64,000 nucleotides of DNA from positions 1 through 64,000 of the forward strand of contig RECY01000025.1 in NCBI GenBank assembly GCA_007693785.1, given 5' to 3'. The stretch comes from Phycisphaerales bacterium (GTDB lineage Bacteria; Planctomycetota; Phycisphaerae; Phycisphaerales; UBA1924). Under the pieces are notes generated by a model that worked only from the letters and a program-made list of their open reading frames with translations, did no database searches and had not been told where the DNA came from. A program made the translations under genes and the position numbers. Of this stretch, positions 44,203 through 53,418 are shown in pieces; position 1 is the stretch's first letter, and the number at the start of each line of letters is the position of its first letter.

Positions 44203-45020
44203 GCCGCGTGGATCGGAAACACGCGTCGATGCTGGACGAGCGCCCGGAGCACTCGGCGGAGAACCCGCTGAGCGTGCACGCGGTGACGGTCGCGTACGAG
44301 CGGAAGCCGGTGCTGTGGGACGTGGATTACGACGCGGCGCCGGGGCGCCTGGTGGCGATCGTCGGCCCCAACGGGGCGGGGAAGAGCACGCTGATCAAGG
44401 CGTGCCTCGGCTTGCTGCCGGTCTCGAGCGGGCGGGTGGAGTTCTGGGGCGAGTCGTTCCGTCGTGTGCGGTCGCGTGTGGGGTATGTCCCGCAGCGGGA
44501 GAGCGTGGACTGGGAGTTCCCGGTGTCGGCGCTGGACGTGGTGTGCATGGGTCGGTACCGGCGGATCGGGTGGTGCCGCCCGGTGACGCGTTCGCACAAG
44601 CGAGCGGCGATGGCGATGCTGGACCGTGTCGGGCTGGCGGCTTATGCGCACCGGCAGATCAGCCGGCTCTCCGGCGGGCAGCAGCAGAGAGTGTTTCTGG
44701 CGCGAGCGCTGGCGCAGGAGGCGGACCTGTACTTCATGGACGAGCCGTTCGCGGGGGTGGACGCCGCGACGGAGCGGGCGATCGTGGAAGTGCTTCGGGA
44801 GCTGCGTTCGGCTGGAAAGACCGTGATCTGCGTGCACCACGACTTGCAAACGGTGCCGGAGTATTTTGACGATGCGCTGCTGCTGAACATGCGGGTGGTC
44901 GCGGCGGGGCCGGTGGGCGAGGTGTTCACGGATGCGAACCTGCACGCGACTTATGGCGGGCGTCTGACGCTGCTGGCGGAGGCCGCGGAGGCGGTGGCGC
45001 GTCTGGAGCGGGGCGGATGA
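44199..45020 (+). CDS. Metal ABC transporter ATP-binding protein
   Basis: A 273-residue ATPase of the metal importer. Walker [11 protein letters not shown]-loop [15 protein letters not shown] (a sequence characteristic of Mn/Zn/Fe ABC ATPases), signature [15 protein letters not shown], Walker [13 protein letters not shown], and switch His in VCVHHDL-like [17 protein letters not shown] at 44199 overlapping the troA stop by four bases is the likely start, as every later junction in the operon has the same type of overlap. The ATG at 44229 is the alternative. It energises the two downstream permeases. Confidence 0.9.
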   Translation: MSRVDRKHASMLDERPEHSAENPLSVHAVTVAYERKPVLWDVDYDAAPGRLVAIVGPNGAGKSTLIKACLGLLPVSSGRVEFWGESFRRVRSRVGYVPQRESVDWEFPVSALDVVCMGRYRRIGWCRPVTRSHKRAAMAMLDRVGLAAYAHRQISRLSGGQQQRVFLARALAQEADLYFMDEPFAGVDAATERAIVEVLRELRSAGKTVICVHHDLQTVPEYFDDALLLNMRVVAAGPVGEVFTDANLHATYGGRLTLLAEAAEAVARLERGG

Positions 45021-46390
45021 GGACGCCGGCGCCCGGGAGCGAGGGGGCGTTCGCGCCGGTCGTGACCGAGGGCGGGGTGTGGTCGCGCGCGGCGGAGGTG
45101 CTGCTGTGGCAGGCGCCGTACAACACGCGGGTCGTGCTGCTGGGCACGGCGCTGCTGGGCGCGGCGGCCGGGATCGTGGGGTTGTTCGCGTTGCTTCGTC
45201 GGCGGTCGCTGACGGCCGACGCGTTGAGCCACGCGACGCTGCCGGGGATCGCGGCGGCGTTCCTGCTCGCTTCGGCCTTTGGGAGCGACGGGCGGTCGCG
45301 CGTCCTGCTGCTCATCGGGGCGGCGGTGACCGGCGTGCTCGGCGTGGCGGGGATCCAGTTGCTGAGCAAGCACCCCCGGATTAAAGAGGACGCGGCGATC
45401 GGGATCGTGCTCAGCGTGTTCTTCGGCGTCGGCGTCGTGCTGATGAGCGTGGTGCAGCAGGGCGAAGGGGGCAACCGGGCCGGGCTGGGCGGGCTGATCT
45501 ACGGGCAGGCGGCCGCGATGCGCGGCGAGGACGCGGCGCTCATGGGCGTGCTCGCGATCGCGAGCGTGATCGCCGCGTTGCTTTTGGCAAAGGAGATGTC
45601 GCTCGCGGCGTTCGACGCGCCGTTTGCGCGGGCTACGGGGTGGGCGACCAATCTGATCGACGGTGTGCTGCTCGGGCTGATCGTGCTGGTCACCGTCGCG
45701 GGGTTGCAGGCGGTCGGGCTGATCCTGGTAGTCGCGATGCTGGTGGTGCCGGCGGCGGCGGCGCGGCTGTGGAGCGACCGCGTGCGCACGCTCGTGCCGG
45801 TCGCGGGCGCGTTCGGCGCGTTGGCGGGGTATCTCGGGGCCGGGGCGTCGGCGGTCTTTGAGGACACGCCGACGGGGGCGACGATCGTGCTGACCAGCGG
45901 CGTGCTGTTCGGCGTCGGGCTGCTGGTCGCGCCGCGGCGCGGGGTGATCGCGGTGCTGATCCGACGGGCCCGGGCGCGGGCTCGGTACGCGGCGGACCAC
46001 TTGCTCGAAACGCTGCACGAGCTCGGCGGCTCGGCGGGCGCGCTGGAACTGGCGCGTCTGCGGCGCGAGCGCGGGTGGTCGCCCGCGGGCGCGTGGATTG
46101 TCGAGCGGAGCGCCCGCGGCGCGGGGCTGGTGCGACGCGAGGGCGAGTCGCTCGTCGCGACCGAGCGCGGGGCGGCCCGCGGGCGGCGGGTGCGGCGGAA
46201 CCACCTGTTGTGGGCCGAGTATCTCGTCCACGCGGCGGACGTGGCGCCGACGCACGTGGACTGGTCGGTGGATCGCGTGGAGCACGTGCTGAGCCCCGAG
46301 TTGCGGGAGCGGCTGGAGGCGTCGCTGGCGCGCCGCGGGGTCGCGCTGCCGACGGAAGACAGCGCGACCACAACGGGGGCGAACGCGTGA
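45017..46390 (+). CDS. Metal ABC permease with C-terminal DtxR-like domain (YtgCR-like fusion)
   Basis: A 457-residue protein. Residues 1-312 are an ABC-3 family permease with about eight TMs ([52 protein letters not shown]). From about residue 315 the chain becomes soluble: a winged-helix segment ([46 protein letters not shown]). A DtxR-type metal-binding and dimerisation domain follows ([40 protein letters not shown]). H396, D415, D419, E422 and H423 fall at or near DtxR ligand positions; the H-x3-E pattern is disturbed (E401 one residue late). Chlamydia has the same fusion (YtgCR), from which the repressor is released. Overlaps both neighbours by four bases. Confidence 0.9.
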   Translation: MRTPAPGSEGAFAPVVTEGGVWSRAAEVLLWQAPYNTRVVLLGTALLGAAAGIVGLFALLRRRSLTADALSHATLPGIAAAFLLASAFGSDGRSRVLLLIGAAVTGVLGVAGIQLLSKHPRIKEDAAIGIVLSVFFGVGVVLMSVVQQGEGGNRAGLGGLIYGQAAAMRGEDAALMGVLAIASVIAALLLAKEMSLAAFDAPFARATGWATNLIDGVLLGLIVLVTVAGLQAVGLILVVAMLVVPAAAARLWSDRVRTLVPVAGAFGALAGYLGAGASAVFEDTPTGATIVLTSGVLFGVGLLVAPRRGVIAVLIRRARARARYAADHLLETLHELGGSAGALELARLRRERGWSPAGAWIVERSARGAGLVRREGESLVATERGAARGRRVRRNHLLWAEYLVHAADVAPTHVDWSVDRVEHVLSPELRERLEASLARRGVALPTEDSATTTGANA

Positions 46391-47748
46391 GCCCGGGCGT
46401 CCACGAGTTTGTTTCGATCGACGCGTTGCCGCTGCTCGCGGGTGTGCTGGCGGCGGTGACGTGCGCGCTGCTGGGCAATTTTCTCGTGCTGCGCCGGATG
46501 AGCCTGATGGGCGACGCGATCTCGCACGCGGTGCTGCCGGGGCTGGTGGTCGCGTTTCTGTTGGCGGGGACGCGGTCGGCGTCGGCGATGTTTCTCGGTG
46601 CGGCGGTTGCCGGGCTGGTGACGGTCGGGCTGGTGGAACTGGTCCGTCGGCTCGGGCGGGTGGAGCCGGGGGCGGCGATGGGCGTGGTGTTCAGCGTGCT
46701 CTTTGCGCTCGGGGTGCTTTTGATTGAGCGGGCCGCGACGCAGCAGGTGGACCTGGACCCGGACTGCGTGCTGCACGGCTCGCTGGAGACGCTGTACTGG
46801 TTCCCGCCGGAGACGTGGGGCGAGTTCTGGAGCGTGCGGACGTTTTTTGAGGATCCCGGCGTGCCGCGTCAGGTGTGGACGCTCGTCGCGGCGTGCGCGG
46901 CGACGGCGCTCTTTGTCGTGCTGTGCTTTAAAGAGCTCCGGATCTCGTCGTTCGACCCGGGGCTCGCGACGAGCCAGGGCGTGCACGCGGGCGTGATGCA
47001 CGCGGTGCTGATGACGTTTGTCGCGATCGCGGCGGTGGCGAGTTTTGAAGCCGTCGGCTCGATCCTGGTGATCGCGATGCTGATCTGTCCCGCGGCGACG
47101 GCTCGGGTGCTGACCGATCGCCTGGCGTCGCAGGTCTGGGTGAGCGTGGGGCTGGCGGTGCTCGCGGGCGCGGGCGGGTATGCGCTCGCGGCGTGGGGTG
47201 TGCAGGCGATGGGGCTGCGGGGGCCTGTGAACGCGGCGGGGATGATGACAGTCGTGAGCGGCGGGCTGCTTGTGGTGGCGTGCGTGCTGGGGCCGGGCCA
47301 GGGCGTGGTGGCACGGGCGGCGCGACGCCGGCGTTTGTCGCGGACGGTGCAGAGTGAGGACCTGCTCGGGCTGCTCTACCGCCTGCACGAGCGGGGCGAG
47401 TACGAGGCGAGCGCGTCCCGGATCGGCGAGGTTTGGGGCGAGGCCGCGGGCTCGTTGCGCGCGGCGATCCGCGGTGCGGAACGCGCCGGGTCCATTGTCG
47501 TGGAGTCGTCTGGCGCGCTGCGTCTGACCCGCCCGGGGCTGGAACGCGCGGCGGAGTTGATCGGGCGTCACCGGCGCTGGGAAGCGTGGCTCGTGCGGTC
47601 GGCGCAAGCGCGGGCGGACCACGTCCACGCGACGGCCGAGCGGCTCGAGCACCTGGATCAGCCGAGCCCGCCGGAGGTCGCGGGCGGGGCGGACCCGCAC
47701 GGGAGCCCGATCCCGGCACGCCGACCAGAGGGGGATCGTGAGCGCTGA
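46387..47748 (+). CDS. Second metal ABC permease, also with C-terminal DtxR-like domain
   Basis: A 453-residue protein started at a GTG that overlaps the previous stop by four bases. Residues 1-305 are an ABC-3 permease (LLGNFLVLRRMSLMGDAISHAVLPG, ASFEAVGSILVIAMLICPAATAR). From about residue 318 there is a winged helix (SEDLLGLLYRLHERGEYEA, LRAAIRGAERAGSIVVESSGALRLT). A short DtxR metal-binding segment follows, RHRRWEAWLV with DHVHATAERLEHL. Its ligands match DtxR better than those of the first permease: H395, E399, H414, E418 (Cys102 position), E421, H422. The C-terminus after LEHL is low complexity and shorter than DtxR. In Chlamydia the corresponding YtgD has no such tail. Confidence 0.88.
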   Translation: MSPGVHEFVSIDALPLLAGVLAAVTCALLGNFLVLRRMSLMGDAISHAVLPGLVVAFLLAGTRSASAMFLGAAVAGLVTVGLVELVRRLGRVEPGAAMGVVFSVLFALGVLLIERAATQQVDLDPDCVLHGSLETLYWFPPETWGEFWSVRTFFEDPGVPRQVWTLVAACAATALFVVLCFKELRISSFDPGLATSQGVHAGVMHAVLMTFVAIAAVASFEAVGSILVIAMLICPAATARVLTDRLASQVWVSVGLAVLAGAGGYALAAWGVQAMGLRGPVNAAGMMTVVSGGLLVVACVLGPGQGVVARAARRRRLSRTVQSEDLLGLLYRLHERGEYEASASRIGEVWGEAAGSLRAAIRGAERAGSIVVESSGALRLTRPGLERAAELIGRHRRWEAWLVRSAQARADHVHATAERLEHLDQPSPPEVAGGADPHGSPIPARRPEGDRER

Positions 47749-47759
47749 GCCGGGTCTGT

Positions 47760-50700
47760 TCAGGCGGCGTCGCGAGCGGCGTTGGCGGGGCTGTAGCGGG
47801 CGACGGTCTCGACGAGCGTGCGTCGATCGACGGGTTTGGTGAGGTAGTCGTCGCACCCCGCGGCGAGGCACCGCTCGCGGTCGCCGGCCATCGCGTGGGC
47901 GGTGAGCGCGATGATGGGGCCGAGGCGTCCGGCGAGGCGGAGCGCGTTGGTCGCGGCGTAGCCGTCCATCTCGGGCATCTGCATGTCCATGAGGATGACG
48001 TGGGGCTCGGCGTGCTCGTCGCGCGCGCGTTCGAAGGCCTCGAGCGCGTCGGCGCCGTGGTTGGCGACTTCGACCGTTGCGCCGGCTTTGCGGAGCAGGT
48101 GTCCGATGAGGCGTTGGTTGTCGATGCCGTCTTCGGCGAGGAGGACGCGGACGCCGTCGAGGGGAGGGAGCGCAGGCTTGGGTTTCGGGGCTTCGTGCTC
48201 GGGCTGGTCGTCCATGACGCCGCCTTCGCCCGGTTGAACAACGTGCTCGAGGTCCTGCTCGGTGATAGGGATGGTGAGCTCGAAGGTGCTGCCGAGGTCG
48301 AGCCGGCTGGCGACGGTGATGTCGCCGCCGATCATGGCGGCGAGCCGCTTGGAGATGTGCAGGCCCATGCCGGAGCCGCCGTAGCGGCGGGTGACCGAGT
48401 CGTCGGCCTGCGAGAAGGCGTTGAACAGCCGTCCGATCTGTTCCTCGCTCATGCCGACGCCCGTATCCACGACGGCGATGCAGAGCCTGGGCTGCGCGTC
48501 CGGCGTGCCCTTGCCGAGGTGTTCCACACCGATGCGGACGGTGACCGAACCGATCTCGGTGAACTTGATCGCGTTGCCGATCAGGTTCATCAGGATCTGT
48601 CTGAGGCGGACCGGGTCGGTGCGGACGGTCGCGGGGACCGGCGTCACGTAGTCGAGGCGGAAATCGATGGACTTGCCGATGGAGCGGACGCGGAGCAGTG
48701 AGGCGACCTGCTGGAGGATCTGCGGGAGGTTGGTCTCGATGCGCTCGACGCGCATCTGCCCGGCCTCGATCTTGGAGATGTCCAGGACGTCGTTGATGAT
48801 CGCCAGGAGGTGCTCGCCGTTGCGACGGATCGTTTCGATGTGCTCGCGGAGCTGCCGGTGCTGGCGGGCTTCTTCGGAGAGAACATCGGCGTAGCCGAGG
48901 ATCGCGGTCATCGGGGTTCGGATCTCATGGCTCATGTTGGCGAGGAAAGCGCTCTTGGCTCGGTTGGCTTCCTCGGCGGCGTCGTGGGCCTGTGCGAGCG
49001 CTTTCTGCGTGCGCTTCTGCTCGTCGATGTCGATATGGACGCCGAGCATTCGTCGCGGCTTGGCCTCTTCGCTCCGCTCGATGACCTTGCCAATCGAGAG
49101 CACCCACATCCATCGCCCGGTGCTGGTCCGCATCCGGAACTCGACGTGATAGGCCTCGGCGGGGTTTCGGAAGTGTCGTTCGAGCGTGGCGACCGCGCCG
49201 GGGAGGTCGTCGGGGTGAATGAGGTCGCGCCACTGCTCGTAGCTGCCGATCGATCTGTTCCGCCCGGTGAAGCCGAGCATGCCGAAGTAGTTCTCGTTGA
49301 GGAAGATCTCGCCGTTGTCGATGTTCCAGTCCCACAGACCGAGGTTGGCGGCGGAGAGGGCCATCTCGAGGCGGGCCTGGGTGTCGAGCTGCTCGGTGAT
49401 GTCGCTGCAGACCGCGACGAGCGCGGTGACGCGCCCCTGCTCGTCGCAGAGCGGGATCTTGTCGGTGCGGATGACGCGCCGCTCACCTGGCCGGAACTCG
49501 TACGGCTCGGTGATGCCCAGACGCGGCTTGCCGGAACGGATGACCTCCAGGTCGTCGGCGAGGTAGCCCGCGGCGTGATCGGGCGGGAAGAACTCATCGG
49601 TCGATCGGCCCTCGATCTCCTCGATCGGTTTCCCGATCGAGTCGGCGGCCGCCTTGTTCAGGCGGAGGATGTTGTTCTTGTCGTCCTTGTAGAAGACCAG
49701 CGCCGGCAGGGCGTCGAGGATGCGCTGCAGTTCGGCCTGGTGCCGGCTGGTGATCTCCGCGGCGAGTTGGCGCTCCGTGTTGTCGATGTTGACGCCGATG
49801 ACGCGCCGGGCCTTGCCGTCGTAGCTGCGCTCGATGGTCGCCCGGGCGTCAATGTAGCGTTCCTCGCCGGTGGCGGTGTTGCGGATGCGGAACGTGTTCT
49901 GGAAGTCGCCGCCGACGCGGAGGGCGTTGTCGAAGGTTTCTCGCACGCGGGGCGCGTCGTCGGGGTGGATCGCCGACTGCCAGGCCTCGACGGGGTTCTC
50001 GCACTCAGCGGGGTCGAACCCGTAGAACTCGCGCATCGGGCGGTTCCAGGTCAGCGCATTCCGTTCGAGATCGAGCTCCCAGATGCCGATCGAGGCGGCC
50101 TCGGCGGCGATCTCCAGGCGCCACGCCAGGTCCCGGAGCTCACGCTCGAGATTCTGACGCTCGGCGACGTCGCGCACGATCGCGACGAAGTGCCCCTCGC
50201 CGCCCGCTTCAGCGACGTGCTGGAACAGGATCTCGACCGGCACGTCCTCGCCCTTCGAGGTCCGGTGGATGGTCTCGTAGGTGGTCCACTCGCGCTCGCC
50301 GCGAACAAGATCCTCTAGCAGCACGCGGAGCATGTCCTCGGTGATGAAGGGCATGATGTCCGTCGGGGTGCGCCCGAGCAGGTCCTCGCGTCGGACGCGG
50401 ATCTGGTCGGCGGCGCCCTGGTTGACATAGGTGTAGCGGAGGGTCTCGGCGTCGAAGATGAAGACGCAGTCGCGGGCCGCGTCGAGGATGCGCTGAAATC
50501 GCGCGAGCTCGCGTGTGCGGGTCGCCATCTCGTCGGTGTAGCGGCGGACCTGCGCCCAGACGCGTCCGTTCTCCTCGCGCAGCGCCGTCTCGCCCGAGCG
50601 GGCGCGGCAGGCGAGGCTCAGCATCAGCCCCGCGAGCAGCGTCGATGAGAGCAGAACCAGCCCGCCCAGCAGCCCGGGCGTCCCGAAGTAGGCGACCGGC

Positions 50701-51395
50701 GCCTCGGCTTCGACGGCGACGTTCTTCCGCCCCTGCCCGACACGCGAGCGCCAGAGGTGGCTCGCGAGCATCGTTGAGGTTTGTCCCGCGTCGGGCGGCG
50801 CGAAGCCCGCGGCGGGGCGCCGGAAGCGGATCGTCCGCGTGTTGTGGTCGTTCAAAAGCCGCGGGAGGAAATCCTCGGTCGCGATGACGACGCTGACGAA
50901 CTCGTTTCGGTCCGGGCGGCGCGGGTCGGCGACGCGGGCGAGGGCGACCAACTCGCTCGCCCGCCCGTCGTGCTTGATGACGTCGACGACGGCCGCTCGC
51001 TCCCCGGCGCGGAGGGCGGCGAGCAGGTCGGGATCGACACCCATCGCGTCGATCTCGCGTTTCGGGCGCATCGCGATGCGGAGGTCGAGGGCGGAGCCGT
51101 CGCAGATCGCGGCTGCGAAGCTGCTGAACTCCGCGGGGGTGACCCACTCGCTGGCGTCGACGAAGCCGGCGGTGGTCCGCGCCGCCAGGTCGAGCATGTG
51201 GACCTCGCGGGCGATGTCGGCGGTGATGTTCGCCGCCTCTTGACGGAACGCGAGACGAGAGGCGACGAGCGTGGTGGACAGGGCGGCGACAAATCCCAGC
51301 ACGATCACGAGCGCCGACGCGACGACCGCGCGGGGCACGCCCCCTTCGCTGATGCGCATCGCGTGGATTGCCTTCGGCGAGATGCTCACAGCCAC
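47760..51395 (-). CDS. Hybrid sensor histidine kinase/response regulator with several PAS domains
   Basis: A 1,211-residue membrane sensor. TM1 (AVVASALVIVLGFVAALSTTL) and TM2 (GLLGGLVLLSSTLLAGLMLSLAC) frame an extracytoplasmic sensor of about 190 residues. Then come four PAS/PAC units (DCVFIFDAETLRYTYVN; GIWELDLERNALTWN; PALVFYKDDKNNILRLN; LGLWDWNIDNGEIFLN). HisKA has the phosphorylated H823 in MSHEIRTPM. The HATPase has N, G1 and G2 boxes (LMNLIGNAIKFTE, VVDTGVGM, GGSGMGLHISKRL). A C-terminal receiver has D1137 (ILMDMQMPEMDG) and K in LTKPVD. No separate output regulator is nearby. An ATG at codon 13 is an alternative start. It converges with the metal operon, 11 bases apart. Confidence 0.93.
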   Translation of the reverse strand: MAVSISPKAIHAMRISEGGVPRAVVASALVIVLGFVAALSTTLVASRLAFRQEAANITADIAREVHMLDLAARTTAGFVDASEWVTPAEFSSFAAAICDGSALDLRIAMRPKREIDAMGVDPDLLAALRAGERAAVVDVIKHDGRASELVALARVADPRRPDRNEFVSVVIATEDFLPRLLNDHNTRTIRFRRPAAGFAPPDAGQTSTMLASHLWRSRVGQGRKNVAVEAEAPVAYFGTPGLLGGLVLLSSTLLAGLMLSLACRARSGETALREENGRVWAQVRRYTDEMATRTRELARFQRILDAARDCVFIFDAETLRYTYVNQGAADQIRVRREDLLGRTPTDIMPFITEDMLRVLLEDLVRGEREWTTYETIHRTSKGEDVPVEILFQHVAEAGGEGHFVAIVRDVAERQNLERELRDLAWRLEIAAEAASIGIWELDLERNALTWNRPMREFYGFDPAECENPVEAWQSAIHPDDAPRVRETFDNALRVGGDFQNTFRIRNTATGEERYIDARATIERSYDGKARRVIGVNIDNTERQLAAEITSRHQAELQRILDALPALVFYKDDKNNILRLNKAAADSIGKPIEEIEGRSTDEFFPPDHAAGYLADDLEVIRSGKPRLGITEPYEFRPGERRVIRTDKIPLCDEQGRVTALVAVCSDITEQLDTQARLEMALSAANLGLWDWNIDNGEIFLNENYFGMLGFTGRNRSIGSYEQWRDLIHPDDLPGAVATLERHFRNPAEAYHVEFRMRTSTGRWMWVLSIGKVIERSEEAKPRRMLGVHIDIDEQKRTQKALAQAHDAAEEANRAKSAFLANMSHEIRTPMTAILGYADVLSEEARQHRQLREHIETIRRNGEHLLAIINDVLDISKIEAGQMRVERIETNLPQILQQVASLLRVRSIGKSIDFRLDYVTPVPATVRTDPVRLRQILMNLIGNAIKFTEIGSVTVRIGVEHLGKGTPDAQPRLCIAVVDTGVGMSEEQIGRLFNAFSQADDSVTRRYGGSGMGLHISKRLAAMIGGDITVASRLDLGSTFELTIPITEQDLEHVVQPGEGGVMDDQPEHEAPKPKPALPPLDGVRVLLAEDGIDNQRLIGHLLRKAGATVEVANHGADALEAFERARDEHAEPHVILMDMQMPEMDGYAATNALRLAGRLGPIIALTAHAMAGDRERCLAAGCDDYLTKPVDRRTLVETVARYSPANAARDAA

Positions 51396-51520
51396 GCCCC
51401 CCGCGGCGCGCCAAGAGGCCGCGCACTCGTCCCACGGGCCAGACCCCGGCCCGCACCCGGATATCGGTCGAACTCGGACGGGGCTTCACCCGCTCTGTCG
51501 GGGCGTCGGGCGGGCTTGAT

Positions 51521-53209
51521 TCACCCTTGCCCGAAACGGGCGGTGAACTTGTCGCGGGACTCCCACGTGCCGACGAGCACAAGCTCGTTGCCGGACTCGA
51601 GTTTCGTATCGGCGGGCGGGTTGATGAGGCTCTGCGACGCCGTCCGATAAGCGACGACGGTGCAGCCGGTGTGCTCGCGGATGCCGCTCCCGCCGAGCGT
51701 CTTGCCGCTGAGCGTCTGCGAGACCTTGACGCGGAAGACGTCGAGCCCCTCGGCGACGGTGACGACGCGGCTGCCGCGGATCATTGTCAGGAGCGCGCCG
51801 GAGGCGATCGAGGCGTGGGACTGCACGAAGTCGGCCCCGGCGTGGTGCAACGCGGGGACGTGGCGCTCCAGTGTCGAGCGGCAGATGATCTCCATGTTCG
51901 GGCGGAGTTTCCGGCAGAGCAGAGTCAGGTAGAGGTTCACGTTGTCGTCGTGGGTCGTGATGATGACCGTGGGCGCGCGCTCGATGCCGGCCTGTTCGAG
52001 CACGTCGGGCTCGGCGGCGTTGCCGACGATCGTGCGTTCTGCATCGAAGACGCGTTCGGGGCGGAGCTCGACCATGCGCCACTGGACGCCGCGTTCGGTG
52101 AGCGCGACGGCGGTGGCGCGCCCGATGCGTCCACCGCCGAGGATGAGCACGGGCTCGGTGGAGACGTTGTAGATCGCGAAGTGCTCGTCGTAGTTCTGGA
52201 GCTGGGCGGCCGAGCCGACCAGGAGCAGGACGGTGTTCTGCCCGACGATGGTGTCGGGTGTGGCGTGCTGGAAGTCGCCCCGGTCCCAGACGCCGATGAC
52301 GCTGACGTCGAGGTCGCTGAGACGGTTCTCGCGGAGGGTCTTGCCGACCAGGGGGGTGCCGCCGGCGTTGGCCTCGGCGATGAGCAGCTCGTCGAACTCC
52401 CCCACCACGTGGGTGACGGCGTCGCTCCCGGTGATGCACCGGGCGAGGGCCTGGCCCATGACCTGGGTGAAGCTCACGACGGTGGTCGCGCCCGCGCTCT
52501 CGAGGATCCGGGCCGAGGCGGGGTCCTCGGCCGTCGCGACGACCGGCGTGCTCTTGGACACCTCCCCCACGGTAAAGGCGATCATCGTGTTCTCGGCGTC
52601 GGATCGCGTCGCGACGACCATCGCCGCACGGCTGACCCCGGCGCGGGAGTACGTCTCCGGGTCGTCCAGCTCGCCGACCATGATGTGGACGTCGCGGTCG
52701 CTGAGGCGCTGGGCTTCTTCGATGTCCGGCGTCAGCACCGTGTAAGGAATATCGAAACGCTTCAGACGACGGATCATCGAGTCCGCGACCGCGTCGTACC
52801 TGGTCAACAGCACGTGCCCGGCAAGGTCCTTTGGCAACGACCGCGGCGTGCGGGCGGCGGCCTGGGCCTCGATCCACGGCGCGTAGAAGAACTGGATGAA
52901 CGTGAACGGGAGCAGGACCAGGAGAAAGAGCGTGCCGGAGAGGATGACGAGGATGGAGAAGACGCGCCCGAGGTCGCTGTGGAAGGTGATGTCGCCGTAG
53001 CCAAGGGTGGACATGGTGGTGAGCGTCCAGTAGAGGCCGCTCACCCAGGAATGCTCCTGACCTTCCCACCCCATAATGACATGGAAGAGGACGCTGTAGA
53101 AAGCGATCATCCCGACGAGGAACATGAAGAACCGCGCGAGGACGACGAGGTTTCGCTTGGTGCTCCGCTCGCGGGTGAGCGTTAGGATCTGCGTGTAGAC
53201 GGATCGCAT
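51521..53209 (-). CDS. Potassium channel with two RCK/TrkA domain pairs
   Basis: A 562-residue 2-TM potassium channel with cytoplasmic regulation. TM1 is FFMFLVGMIAFYSVLF, the pore helix and filter are YWTLTTMSTLGYGD, and TM2 is FSILVILSGTLFLLVLLPFTF. Then come an RCK domain lacking the nucleotide glycine motif (HVLLTRYDAVADSM), a TrkA-C domain (GTPLVGKTLRENRL), a second RCK with an intact dinucleotide motif (LILGGGRIGRATAVAL) and a second TrkA-C domain (TLSGKTLGGSGIREH). Tandem RCK pairs form gating rings in BK-like and GsuK-like channels. The ATG at 53209 (MRSVYTQILTL) is chosen; the frame continues upstream into 15-base repeat DNA. Confidence 0.92.
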   Translation of the reverse strand: MRSVYTQILTLTRERSTKRNLVVLARFFMFLVGMIAFYSVLFHVIMGWEGQEHSWVSGLYWTLTTMSTLGYGDITFHSDLGRVFSILVILSGTLFLLVLLPFTFIQFFYAPWIEAQAAARTPRSLPKDLAGHVLLTRYDAVADSMIRRLKRFDIPYTVLTPDIEEAQRLSDRDVHIMVGELDDPETYSRAGVSRAAMVVATRSDAENTMIAFTVGEVSKSTPVVATAEDPASARILESAGATTVVSFTQVMGQALARCITGSDAVTHVVGEFDELLIAEANAGGTPLVGKTLRENRLSDLDVSVIGVWDRGDFQHATPDTIVGQNTVLLLVGSAAQLQNYDEHFAIYNVSTEPVLILGGGRIGRATAVALTERGVQWRMVELRPERVFDAERTIVGNAAEPDVLEQAGIERAPTVIITTHDDNVNLYLTLLCRKLRPNMEIICRSTLERHVPALHHAGADFVQSHASIASGALLTMIRGSRVVTVAEGLDVFRVKVSQTLSGKTLGGSGIREHTGCTVVAYRTASQSLINPPADTKLESGNELVLVGTWESRDKFTARFGQG

Positions 53210-53270
53210 AAGCCCCCACTGCCACGCCGGACGGGTCCGCCCGGGTCCGCATGGTACAAGCCCCGGCATC

Positions 53271-53330
53271 GCCCCGTTGCCCTTCGCCCCGTTGCCCTTC
53301 GCCCCGTCGCCCTTCGCCCGGCGTCCTTTG
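53271..53330. repeat. 15-bp tandem repeat, three close copies and one degenerate
   Basis: GCCCCGTTGCCCTTC at 53271 and 53286 are identical, GCCCCGTCGCCCTTC at 53301 differs by one base, and 53316-53330 is degenerate. It lies between the two divergent channel genes. A 10-base direct repeat (CGGGTCCGCC-like) precedes it at about 53231-53250. Confidence 0.8.
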
Positions 53331-53418
53331 CCCGGTGCGCTGGCGTGCGGGGTGAGGGGGTATCGGAGCCATACCATCGGCCCGATCCCACCCTCGCACC
53401 AGACTGGAGGCCGAGCCC

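Noticed and set aside
43186-47748. Zinc-specific ZnuABC system
   Set aside because: The binding protein has no His-rich loop and has the TroA-like His/His/His/Asp ligand pattern; DtxR-like tails also fit Mn or Fe better.
48000-51395. Plus-strand frames at 48810-50318 and 51368-53185 with acidic, glycine-rich translations
   Set aside because: They are antisense to the histidine kinase and potassium channel genes, which have full sets of motifs. The Val/Asp/Gly-rich composition is typical of antisense frames in this codon usage.
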